From positions 62,001 to 126,000 of the forward strand of contig JAJDWA010000058.1 in the NCBI GenBank assembly GCA_022825825.1: a stretch of 64,000 bases of DNA, given 5' to 3'. A program made the translations under genes and the position numbers. Below, piece after piece: positions 19,262-27,428 of the stretch (positions are counted from its first letter, which is position 1; every line of letters begins with the position of its first letter). The notes under the pieces are model-generated. The model saw only the letters and a program-made list of their open reading frames with translations. It was not told the DNA's origin and made no database searches. This DNA comes from Candidatus Poribacteria bacterium. Lineage in GTDB: Bacteria; Poribacteria; WGA-4E; WGA-3G.

Positions 19262-19451
19262 GCATATATCGTCTAATTGTAAAACTCAGTGTAGGTATCC
19301 TTTTTCTAATATACATTAGAGTTTTGCTTTAGACGGCAGGGATACCTAAACTTTTTAAAAGAGGCATCCTTACCGCTAAAGCAACCGATTGGGGATACCC
19401 ATAAACAACTAAATCCACATCTAAATGTGGCATAACAACAAGAGGTATAAA
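19262..19451 (+). promoter_or_regulatory. Structured 5' leader of unknown class
   Basis: The 190-base leader can fold into a long arm. GCTTTAG (19327-19333) pairs with CTAAAGC (19376-19382), enclosing GGCAGGGAT with ATCCTTACC (one mismatch, one G-U). Further words GTAGGTATCC (19292-19301) and GGGATACCTA (19339-19348) are also complementary, so two alternative folds compete. That would suit an attenuator or riboswitch, but it matched no riboswitch class known to me. The region may equally be a dispersed repeat. Confidence 0.35.
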
Positions 19452-20216
19452 ATGACATATAGATTTTATGCCCGATGGATCATCGGTGGCATTGTGGTGC
19501 TGCTGATTGTTGCGGGTGCGTGCTATCTCTGGTATCAGCATGACATCGCACCCTACAAACAAGAGGCTGCCGAGGCAGAAAAACTGCTACGTCAATCGGA
19601 GAAATCTAAAAAGGTTTCTAAGATAGACAACAAAGCAAAACAAGCTACCGATGTAACCGCTGCGGACAGCGACACGCCACCCGCAGAGAAACCGATAACC
19701 GAGACAACGTCCGTGACGGATAAGACTGAACCGACACAAGCACAAACCGCTGCATCTGCGGAGAGTGCAGAGACAGCAGATGTGCCAGTGTCGCCACATG
19801 GATTCGGGCCTTATCCTGAGGTGCCTGCGGACTACTTCAGACAACCGAGTTGGCTAAAGTATCCGAATGGGGTATCAGGGGACGCAGCAGGTCCATTTGA
19901 AATTATGGACAGGGTCCTTATAAAATTATGGAATCAGGGTCATAAGAACATTACCGGCGCAAGTTTCGGTCTTGATGGAAAAGTCTATCCGCATTACGCA
20001 AATACTGCGTATGTGAGTTACGGTGAGAAGATAATATTACCGGATGGTAATGTTTATCAACCTATTAAGAGAATAAAAGGTGGCCCTGATATAACCCCTT
20101 TTGTAAAACAGATTAGGAATGGAAACACGCCTGCACACATCAAACTTCTTGACTATGACAGTGCAGGCATTGATCCATACACATTTTTAAAAAAGGAGGA
20201 TCAAAATGATCCGTAA
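19452..20216 (+). CDS. Membrane-anchored protein with long linker and unknown C-terminal domain
   Basis: The ATG at 19452 follows AGAGG. The 254-residue protein has one N-terminal membrane segment (WIIGGIVVLLIVAGACYLWY, residues 8-27), a short coiled-coil-like stretch (EAAEAEKLLRQSEKS), an Ala/Thr/Glu-rich linker to about 115, and a Pro/Tyr-rich domain beginning GFGPYPEVPADY with an HPHY-like GKVYPHYANTAYVSY region. I do not recognise the domain. Its end overlaps the next gene by 11 bases, and both share the promoter at 19233. Confidence 0.6.
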   Translation: MTYRFYARWIIGGIVVLLIVAGACYLWYQHDIAPYKQEAAEAEKLLRQSEKSKKVSKIDNKAKQATDVTAADSDTPPAEKPITETTSVTDKTEPTQAQTAASAESAETADVPVSPHGFGPYPEVPADYFRQPSWLKYPNGVSGDAAGPFEIMDRVLIKLWNQGHKNITGASFGLDGKVYPHYANTAYVSYGEKIILPDGNVYQPIKRIKGGPDITPFVKQIRNGNTPAHIKLLDYDSAGIDPYTFLKKEDQNDP

Positions 20217-20778
20217 TATGTTTTTGTGCATTATCGTTTTAACGTTTTGTTTGTTTGCAGCCAATAATCTCACAATAGCCATAAATGAGATTGGATCTGA
20301 ATCAAATGCCGACATGGGAATGGCGGCCGTAGTTGAGAGAGGTACTTGGGTTGTGTTATTTAACAACTTCCAGGAATTCTACGACCAACACCATGTAGAG
20401 ATTTATGTCTGGGCAGATGTTCAATACGACGGCTCGTACATTGGTGAGTGTTATGTTACAGGTGGCGATGAAAGAAGTGAAAGTACCCTCGGTGGTCCTG
20501 AAGGTGTCATTTATTATTTGGGGGGCGTCCTTGATGGAACAGTAGCAAACTTAATCTTTCGGGATCAACCAAATGTAAACGTCCCTGGAGAAGGATACGG
20601 ATGGTGTAGGATTCGCGGCGTTACGGGGACGCTCACTACGTACCGGCAGCACGAAGAAGAAGCTTCAGCTCAATTCTATTTCAATGGCGATAGCTCAGAT
20701 ATAACACCTAACTGTGGTGCATGTACAGATGCAAACCCAGACTGTGTCAATGCTAATAACAGGCATTATGGTCCCTAA
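20206..20778 (+). CDS. Small exported cysteine-containing protein
   Basis: A 190-residue protein with a signal peptide (MFLCIIVLTFCLFAANNLTIA). The mature part is beta-rich, with a C-terminal cysteine cluster (NCGACTDANPDC) likely to form disulfides or bind metal. AAAGGAGG lies before the ATG, inside the end of the preceding gene, so translation is coupled. A clear terminator follows 27 bases after the stop. Family unknown. Confidence 0.6.
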   Translation: MIRNMFLCIIVLTFCLFAANNLTIAINEIGSESNADMGMAAVVERGTWVVLFNNFQEFYDQHHVEIYVWADVQYDGSYIGECYVTGGDERSESTLGGPEGVIYYLGGVLDGTVANLIFRDQPNVNVPGEGYGWCRIRGVTGTLTTYRQHEEEASAQFYFNGDSSDITPNCGACTDANPDCVNANNRHYGP

Positions 20779-20804
20779 GTAACATTAGAAGTTTAACACA
20801 AACA

Positions 20805-20841
20805 GGCAGGTACCCAAAAGGGGTCCTGCCTTTTCTTTTTC
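20805..20841 (+). terminator. Rho-independent terminator
   Basis: GGCAGGTACCC (20805-20815) pairs with GGGTCCTGCC (20821-20830), followed by TTTTCTTTTT. It closes the 19452-20778 transcription unit. Confidence 0.85.
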
Positions 20842-21390
20842 CTATCCACTGGGTGTAGCCTCTCTTCGTACCGCAACCTTTTAGTTTGCGTTTTGTGTTG
20901 TCTGAGTCTGAATCGCGGAGGACGCGAAGAACACGGAAAACATGGAAAACACGGAAGAGGCTCTTGCACATCCTCACTCATTTTCACAAAATGCGTTGTC
21001 GTGACAAAATATATCTTCTTTCCGCGTCCTCCGCGCATTCCGAGATTCTGACAATACACATGCAAAAAACTTTACACACCCGATTTAACGATTTAACTAT
21101 CCACTTGACAAAAATTAAAATACATCTATAATAAAAATAATCTACATTATCGGGTTGATTTCAAGAAATAGTCGCAGAGCATACCTAATACCTTTTAGAG
21201 AACGGACATCATTTATTATCAAACTGGCGTTACATAGTGAAACCAATAATTATTTGGACACTACGGTAGGTGCGGTTAGGAAACCGCATCATAGGCGTCA
21301 ATTTTAGCGTCACCCAGGCCGGTAGGTTCGGTTTCCTAACCGAACCGGACTTATATGAGTTGATAGCCGAGATATTTATTTCTTTAAATA
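20842..21390. other. Gene-free region with low-complexity and palindromic repeats
   Basis: 20905-20960 is a short-period repeat (AACACGGAA, AACATGGAA, AACACGGAA). CGCGGAGGACGCG (20916-20928) is inverted at about 21021-21035 (CGCGTCCTCCGCG). 21216-21232 is a diverged IS982-type end (TTATCAAACTGGCGTTA). 21271-21288 (TGCGGTTAGGAAACCGCA) and the palindrome 21325-21346, with arms GGTTCGGTT and AACCGAACC, belong to the variable-stem family. Long open frames across 20793-21131 on both strands are Arg/Thr-rich products of the repeat and are not called. Confidence 0.55.
21105..21132 (+). promoter_or_regulatory. Orphan sigma-70-type promoter
   Basis: TTGACA (21105-21110) and TATAAT (21127-21132) have a 16-base spacer. 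The next plus-strand reading frame is the broken transposase at 21464; the intact genes it could once have served start at 22744. Confidence 0.5.
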
Positions 21391-21463
21391 TTCAGGACTT
21401 ACGCAAAATAGTTGACAGAGATACCTCAAAAGACTAATATAGTCTGTGAGGAGGTTCATAAAG

Positions 21464-22135
21464 ATGACAAAACCGCCCCGTCTTGATTATTGTCAATATC
21501 TATTGACAATAATCAACTGGACGCTAACTCATTTTGCGGATCACTGTGAGCAGTTCAGTCATGATCAAATGAATCGTTATCTTGCAAGGGATCATTGCCA
21601 CCCCGCTATATATGGGAAAGTGTCAAACCCCACTTGGAGCAAACATCTAATGGCTATATTATCTTTGATGATACGGTTTTAGATAAAAGGCACGCACAAA
21701 AGATAGCACTTACTCAAAGACAATATAGTGGAAACGCTCACACCACGATAAATGGCATCGGTGTTGTCACCTGTGTATATGTCAATCCGGAGTTAGACCG
21801 GTATTGGGTCATTGATTTTCGTATCTACGATAAGCAAGGTGATGGTAAATCTAAGTTAGACCCTGTTCGTGATATGCTTGATGTTTTCGTGAACTCCCGC
21901 CCTGTTGCTTTTAGCACAGTGTTGATGGATAGTTGGTATGCCACCAAAGTGCTTATGTTATTCATTGAAAATCTTAGCAAAAAGTATTATTGTCCACTTA
22001 AAAGGAACAGACTTGTTGATGATTCTAACGGCACACCCCCTTATCAACGCGTTGATAGTTTAGAGTGGAGCGACACAGAACAGCAATCGAGCAAACGGGT
22101 GAAACTCAACAAGTTCCCGAAAAATCATAATTTGC
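21464..22135 (+). pseudogene. Frameshifted N-terminal two thirds of an IS701-like DDE transposase
   Basis: Translation starts at ATG 21464 behind GGAGG and reads MTKPPRLDYCQYLL through RYLARDH. A missing base near 21593 moves the frame, and the second frame continues PPRYIWESVKPH...GYIIFDDTVLDKR (first catalytic Asp), WVIDFRIYD and TVLMDSWYA (second catalytic region), then VDSLEWS and KLNKFPKNHNL. This domain order is that of transposases widespread in cyanobacteria. After about residue 220 the homologous frame stops and IS982 sequence takes over, so the third catalytic residue is absent. Confidence 0.7.
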
Positions 22136-22466
22136 CGATAAAGGGTATATCAACAAAAATTTGCGGGAGAGACTCCAAGAAGACGGTGTAGCACTCATGG
22201 ACAAGGTGCGTCCGAATATGAAACCTGAACCTATTTCTGATACTGACGCAGCCCTTCTAAAAAAACGGATGCTCATTGAGTCGGTGAATAAAGAACTCAA
22301 AAGTCAGACAGAGGGACAACACACACGCCATAGAAGTTGTGTTAACTTTCAAGTAAACACAGTTGCTGCCTTGATCGCTTATACCTGTCTGAAGAAGAAA
22401 CCTTCACTCAAACATAAAGAACTTCAAGAAAAAGATTGTGAGTTGCCAATGATATGTAACTTCTAA
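22134..22466 (+). pseudogene. C-terminal fragment of an IS982-family transposase
   Basis: One frame, entered without a start codon just after a TAA at 22128-22130, reads ADKGYINKNLRERLQEDG, then DKVRPNMKPEP, LLKKRMLIESVNKELKS, TRHRSCVNFQVNTVAALIAY and KKKPSL. This is the conserved tail of IS982 transposases: R-x-N-M-K, L-L-x-K-R-x-x-I-E-S-V-N, H-x-R-H-R-S, N-F, A-Y. About two thirds of the protein is missing upstream, replaced by the IS701-like sequence in another frame. Confidence 0.75.
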
Positions 22467-22743
22467 AAATATTTATCAAACTCACGTTATTTGTTACTAA
22501 TGACAAAAGGTTGAAGCAGTTTGAAGTTACAGGGTTAACTGTAATTGTGCTTGAAAATTTTGTTGAATGAGGGTGATTGATAAAATATCAGAACTGTATG
22601 GTATCGTTTCTGAATTAGCATAGTTATGTCCTATCAATCAAAATTTATCTTTAGAACTTGTTTCACTTCTCCACAATAATTCGCAAAACTGCATCCGAAA
22701 ATGTGTATAAGCGAATAAAAAATTTCTATAGAGGAGAATTAAA

Positions 22744-24297
22744 ATGAGGACTTTATCAGACAAAATTACGCTTAATCTTGACGGTGACGCAAAAGTGTCC
22801 ATCAAAGCCTTCATTGCACCGATTGAATACACCCAATACAATTTTCATGTAGAGTGGGATGCATTGGCGAATCTGCAAGCTGCTGAACCGGAAAAGCAAT
22901 ATTCCGCGTCTATTTTTCGAGTATTCCTTCCATCGGAACCGGTTTCAGTCCGTGAATGCTGGGAAATTGAGGAAGATGTTCTGGAATTACTGAGGCAGCT
23001 TCACCCGAATCCGAGATTGGATTTGCACATCAATAACGGGGATTCTCTTGGCTTGTGGGCATGTTTGCGTGCCTACAACGATGAAGTCGCTGACATTATG
23101 TTTCGCATTCACGCAGAATTTGCCATAGAAAGTGGTAGGTTCACACCTTCCCAATTTGCTGGTCATCTCGTCATTGACCGAATCAAAGAAGAGATCATAT
23201 TTTTTCAGATGCATGTACCTAATGGGACGCTGAACTTTGATGTTTATTGGGATACAGTGGGATCCGATATCGGGTATTGTCCTCAAATGGAACTCCGCAC
23301 AAGCACACTACCTGATGATGCCGAATTCACCGCGTCCATCACAGAAGAAAAAGCTGAACACGCACTGATGTCGTGTTTCTACAAGTTCCAGCAAATCAAT
23401 TGGGTTTCTCTGGAGGAAGCGTTGGAAATAGCACCTGCACAGCAGAAACCGATTCATGCCGTCTCCTTAGATGGACCGCTCTTTGACGAATCTTGCTGAG
23501 CAAGTGGCAAAGGTTTGAGGGCAGGTGTCCTCTCTAAAGACGCAATTATCGAATTCTTGAATGAACATTTTATCAACACATGGGTACCCAACTCTGAATT
23601 AGGACGAACCCCAAGTTTGCGAGAACCGATTGCCAAAAAACGCGAGCGCGAAGGCGATCCGTTTGATACAACGCATCCCTTGGCACAAGCCATTATTAAG
23701 GGACAGAAGACCGGATCAAAAAAAGGTTCGCCAGTGGATAGTTACATCATATCACCCGATTTTGAACTGATAGGTAAAAAACAAGTTCGTGAGCTTGAGG
23801 TCAATGCGGGACCTGGAGTCCTCTCTCCAATGGCATATTACCAAATATTTCTCAAGGATGCCTTGGCAGGAAAAGAGCCTGGATTGGGAAACATTGTTCT
23901 CACCCCTGAGCATCATGTAGAGGAAGTGCTGGACGTTTTTCGTACACCGACTGTGGGGTATTTAGATTACACTGTTGTCGTGATTGATGTCACATCTTTT
24001 GAAAACGGCGGGACACTCACCATTGATATTAAAATCGGTAGGGAAAATGGTGAAGGTGAATTTTACCTGTTTGATGAGGATGGCGAACTTTCCATAGATG
24101 AAGAAGAACCGAAAGATGCACTAGCTTCGACTTGGGGAGAACCGGGTGATGAAACGCAGATCATACATCAATTTGACCGAGGCCAAGTTTTCAGGTTAGG
24201 TGCTTCAGGATATTGGGACGAAGGAGAAGTGTGTATCAACGCTTTTGTTGCAAAAATTTCTGTAGAGGAAAATCAAAATGAAAATTTCACAAGATAA
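22744..24297 (+). CDS. Putative selenoprotein 1 of a tandem array (in-frame UGA read as Sec252)
   Basis: Read through the TGA at 23497-23499, the gene gives 517 residues. Residues 1-230 form an unrecognised domain with C72 (ECW), C107 (WACLRAY) and C179 (GYCPQMEL), conserved in all four paralogues. From about 220 the sequence is thioredoxin-like: a helix with EEALEIAPAQQKPIHAVSLDG, the vicinal pair C251-U252 at the start of a helix (SGKGLRAGVLS), then FINTW and DSYIISPDFELIG strands. The last 100 residues are a beta-rich domain ending INAFVAKISV. TAGAGGAG precedes the ATG. A bSECIS-like hairpin follows the UGA. It has no signal peptide, so it is probably cytoplasmic. Alternative: two separate genes, but the second half would need a TTG start lying in the hairpin region without a ribosome site. 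Confidence 0.8.
23517..23532 (+). promoter_or_regulatory. bSECIS-like hairpin of selenoprotein 1
   Basis: GAGGGC (23517-23522), loop AGGT, GTCCTC (23527-23532): six pairs including one G-U. The loop starts 23 bases after the UGA at 23497-23499, within the 16-37 range described for bacterial SECIS elements, and has the G-rich loop they need. The word AGGT also occurs in the loop of the E. coli fdhF element. Confidence 0.75.
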
Positions 24298-25837
24298 AAT
24301 CACACTTAATCTTAGTAATGATACAAAAGTAACCGTCAAAGGTTTCATCGCACCGATTGAGAACATGAGTCCTAACTTTCATGAAGAATGGGACGCATTG
24401 GCGAATATGCGTGTTTACAAGCCAGAAAAGGAATATGATACGTCGGTATTCCATGCCTTTCTTCCTAACGAGCCTGTTGCTATCGGTGAATGTTGGCATG
24501 TAAAAGAAACTGGTGCATTGGAGCTACTACGACAACTAAATCCTAATCCCAATCTGGATATGCATATTGATATTGGAGATTCCTCTGGATTGTGGGCATG
24601 CCTAATTGCATACAATGATCAACATGCTCATATCGTGTTTCGTATCCACGCAGAATTTGCACTAACAGATGGATGGTTTACACCTTCCCACTTTGCAGGT
24701 GACCTATTTATTCACCAGTCTAAAGAGGATGTCGTATTCTTCCGAATGCACGTTCCAGAAGGCAAATGGTTTGATGTTAACTGGAAAAAAGATAAAGACG
24801 ATCCCAATTCTTTCTATAGCACAGCTGGTGGTATTTGTCCGAAAATTGAACTCTACGGTGGGACGCGAGAGGTCCTGAAAGATACAGAGTACACAGCGTG
24901 TATTACACGGAAAAAAGCGCAACATATACTTATACAGAAATTCTACAAATCACAGCGAATTAAATGGCTACCATTTGATGAAGCTTATGAAATAGCACAA
25001 GCGCAGCAGAAGCCGATCCATGCCATTTCAATTGACGGTCCACTTGACGACGAGGCGTGCTGAGGAAGCGGAAAAAACTTGAGGGCAGTTGTCCTCTCCG
25101 ATGAACGAATTATCAATTTTTTGAACGAAAATTTTGTCAATACGTGGATACGTAATGTTGAGTTGAGACACTTGCGCGATACAATGGGGTATCAGCGAAT
25201 GTTTCCCTTGGCGCGGACAATTATCAGTAATAAGTGGCGTAGAGGTCCAGTAGACACTTGGATAATATCTCCTGAACTTGAGGCTATAGGACATGTAGCA
25301 GTTAACGAATACCTTGGAAACAACCGCCGTGAAGATGGCACTTTGGAAAGTGAGAATTATCTACTGTTTCTCGCGGATTCCTTAGCAGGCAAACTTCCTG
25401 GATTAGGAAATATTGTTCTCACTCCTGATCAACCTTCACAAACAGTATTAGATGTTTTTCGCACGCCAGAATATGGACATCAGGATTACACCGTTGTCGT
25501 GATTGATACGACTACGTTTGAAAACGGTGGAAAACTCACTATTGATATGGAATTGGGAAACGATAAAGCGTCCAGTTCATTCTTTCTACTTGACGCAGCG
25601 CATAAACTTACCTTTGATGCTGCTAATAAACGTCCAGATGCTACCATGTTTGATAGTGCATACGACGTAGGTTGGTATGATCCAGGCGAAATTGGTCAGA
25701 TGACACATCTTTTTAAAAGAGGGCAAATTCACAAATTGGTAGGAATGGGATGGGCATCTAACGAAAAGGGAAGTATCAACGCTTTTCGCGCAAGAATTTC
25801 TGTAGAGGAAAATCAAAATGAAAAAGACACCAAATAA
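24278..25837 (+). CDS. Putative selenoprotein 2 of the tandem array (Sec262)
   Basis: This 519-residue paralogue of the preceding gene carries its in-frame TGA at 25061-25063, again directly after a Cys codon (DEACU, then GSGKNLRAVVLS). The ATG lies 20 bases inside the end of gene 1, behind TAGAGGAAAATCAAA, so the ribosome site is encoded by the VEENQN tail of the previous protein and translation is coupled. The three N-domain cysteines (ECW, WACL, GGICPK) are kept. The thioredoxin-like half is shorter than in the others (MGYQRMFPLARTI instead of a charged insertion). The C-terminal domain ends INAFRARISV. No signal peptide. Confidence 0.8.
25081..25096 (+). promoter_or_regulatory. bSECIS-like hairpin of selenoprotein 2
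   Basis: GAGGGC, loop AGTT, GTCCTC at 25081-25096. The stem is identical to copy 1, the loop differs by one base (AGTT), and the distance from the UGA is the same 23 bases. Confidence 0.7.
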
Positions 25838-27428
25838 AATCACGCTTAATCTTGACGGTGATGCAGAAGTCAACGCCAAAGGCTGCATCGCACCGATTGA
25901 ATACACGCAATATAACTTCCACGTGGAGTGGGACGAATTGGCAAACTTTCGGGTTGCTGAGCCAGAGAAACAGTATTCTGCATCGGTTTTTCAAGCATTT
26001 CTCCCATCAGTACCTGTCTCGGTAGGTGAATGCTGGCAAGTTGATGAAGAAATCACATTAACTCTGCTAAAACAACTCCATGAAAATCCACGACTGAGAC
26101 TGGAAGATGATGACGAAAATTATCGAGGAATCAGGGCATGTTTGCGAGCTTTCAATGATCAATTTGCTGAAATCGTGTTCCGTATTCATGCAGAATTTAT
26201 CATGAAGAATGGCAAGTTGACACTATCACAATTTGCTGGACATTTAGTTATTGACCGAATCCATAAAAAAATTGTGTCCTTCAAAATGTCCGTTCCGCCA
26301 ACAACACTGAACTTTGATGCCGGATGGAAGCAAGAAGATGGGAACTATTTTGCGGAGATCGGTTATTGTCCGCGACTTGAGTTATCTGTTGGAATATACC
26401 CGACTGATGTTGAATTCACCACATCTATAACCCAGGAAGAAGCAGAAAGTAAACTAATTTCGCATTACTACAAATTTCATCAAATAAATTGGGTATCTTT
26501 AATGGAAGCGTATGAACTGGCACCTATCCAGCAAAAACCGATACATGCTGTCTCTTTAGATGGACCGCTTTTTGATGAGTCGTGCTGAGGCACCGGCAGA
26601 ATCTTGAGGACAGGTGTCCTCTCTAAAGAAAACATTATTGATTATTTGAACGAAAACTTTATCAATACATGGATTGAAAATGCAGAATTGGGACGGACAG
26701 GTAGTTTGCAAGCCCCTATTGCCAAAAGACGTAAACGGGAGGGAAAAACCTTCAATACAAACCATGCCTTAGCAAGAACTATAATGAAAGGATGGGTAAA
26801 AGGTTCACCGGTAGACTGTTTCGTTATCTCGCATGATTTCGATTTGATGGGAAGTGTCGACTTCAATGAATTCCTTGACAACCTGCAACGACCTGAAGAT
26901 GAACCCGCAACATACATGCAATTTCTCAAGGATTCCTTAGAAGGAAAACGTCCTGGCTTGGGAGACATTACTCTTACACCTGAACAACCTTCGCAAGAGG
27001 TGGTAGACACTATTCACACTCCGAAAATGGCACATCAGGACTACACAGTTGTCGGCATCAACACCACTGCATTTCCAGATGGTGGCACACTTATTGTTGA
27101 TATCAAAGTCGGTAGAGATGATGCGATCGGATTATTTTTTCTGCTGGATGGAAATAAAAAATTGCCAACTGAGAAAGTGCCAGAAGGCATTGATCCCGCA
27201 GCATGGCACAGTCAGGAAAGTGACGAGTATGAAAAGGCACTCGACGCACTTACCAAAGTCTGGGGAGTATTCCCCGGTCAAACTGGACAAATGACATACG
27301 AATTCGATCGGGATCAACGTTTTAAGTTATGTGCGACTGGAGACCAATGGGGTGGCGTAGGCGGCATAAACGCATTTGTTGCAAAAATCTCTGTAGAGGA
27401 AAATCAAAATGAAAAAGATACCAAATAA
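25818..27428 (+). CDS. Putative selenoprotein 3 of the tandem array (Sec257)
   Basis: At 536 residues this is the longest copy. The TGA at 26586-26588 follows FDESC and continues GTGRILRTGVLSKENIIDYLNE. It starts 20 bases inside gene 2 with the same coupled ribosome site. The thioredoxin-like half has LGRTGSLQAPIAKRRKREG, matching copy 1, and PVDCFVISHDFDLMG. The C-terminal domain carries an extra acidic stretch (HSQESDEYEKALDAL) absent from the other copies. All three N-domain cysteines are conserved. It is close to copy 1 in the N-terminal half (EYTQYNFHVEWD shared). Confidence 0.8.
26606..26621 (+). promoter_or_regulatory. bSECIS-like hairpin of selenoprotein 3
   Basis: GAGGAC, loop AGGT, GTCCTC at 26606-26621. 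The G-U pair of the other copies is here A-U, a compensatory-type change that keeps six pairs. It sits 23 bases after the UGA at 26586-26588. Confidence 0.75.

Larger units (their letters stand above)
21391..22489 (+). mobile_element. Chimeric insertion-sequence remnant (IS701-like 5' part joined to IS982-type 3' end)
   Basis: The left part resembles IS701/IS4-type elements with a probable end near TCAGGACTTACGCAAAA (21392-21408). The right part is the last third of an IS982-type element, ending in the terminal repeat TTATCAAACTCACGTTA (22473-22489), seven bases after the transposase stop. The junction is at about 22130-22136. No matching inverted end for either element is present on the other side, so neither should move on its own. 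Confidence 0.7.

Noticed and set aside
19262-19451. Known riboswitch (c-di-GMP, SAM, cobalamin types considered)
   Set aside because: The conserved core words of these classes are missing; left as an unclassified leader.
19329-19562. 77-residue minus-strand protein opposite the leader
   Set aside because: It is antisense to the start of the 19452 gene and the structured leader; no ribosome site. The leader may be a dispersed repeat that happens to stay open.
20793-21131. Arg/Lys-rich small proteins on both strands
   Set aside because: They translate a short-period DNA repeat (ACACGGAAA) and its inverted copy, without ribosome sites.
21464-22466. Intact transposase using programmed frameshifts
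   Set aside because: No slippery run at the first shift, and the second change of frame is a change of transposase family.
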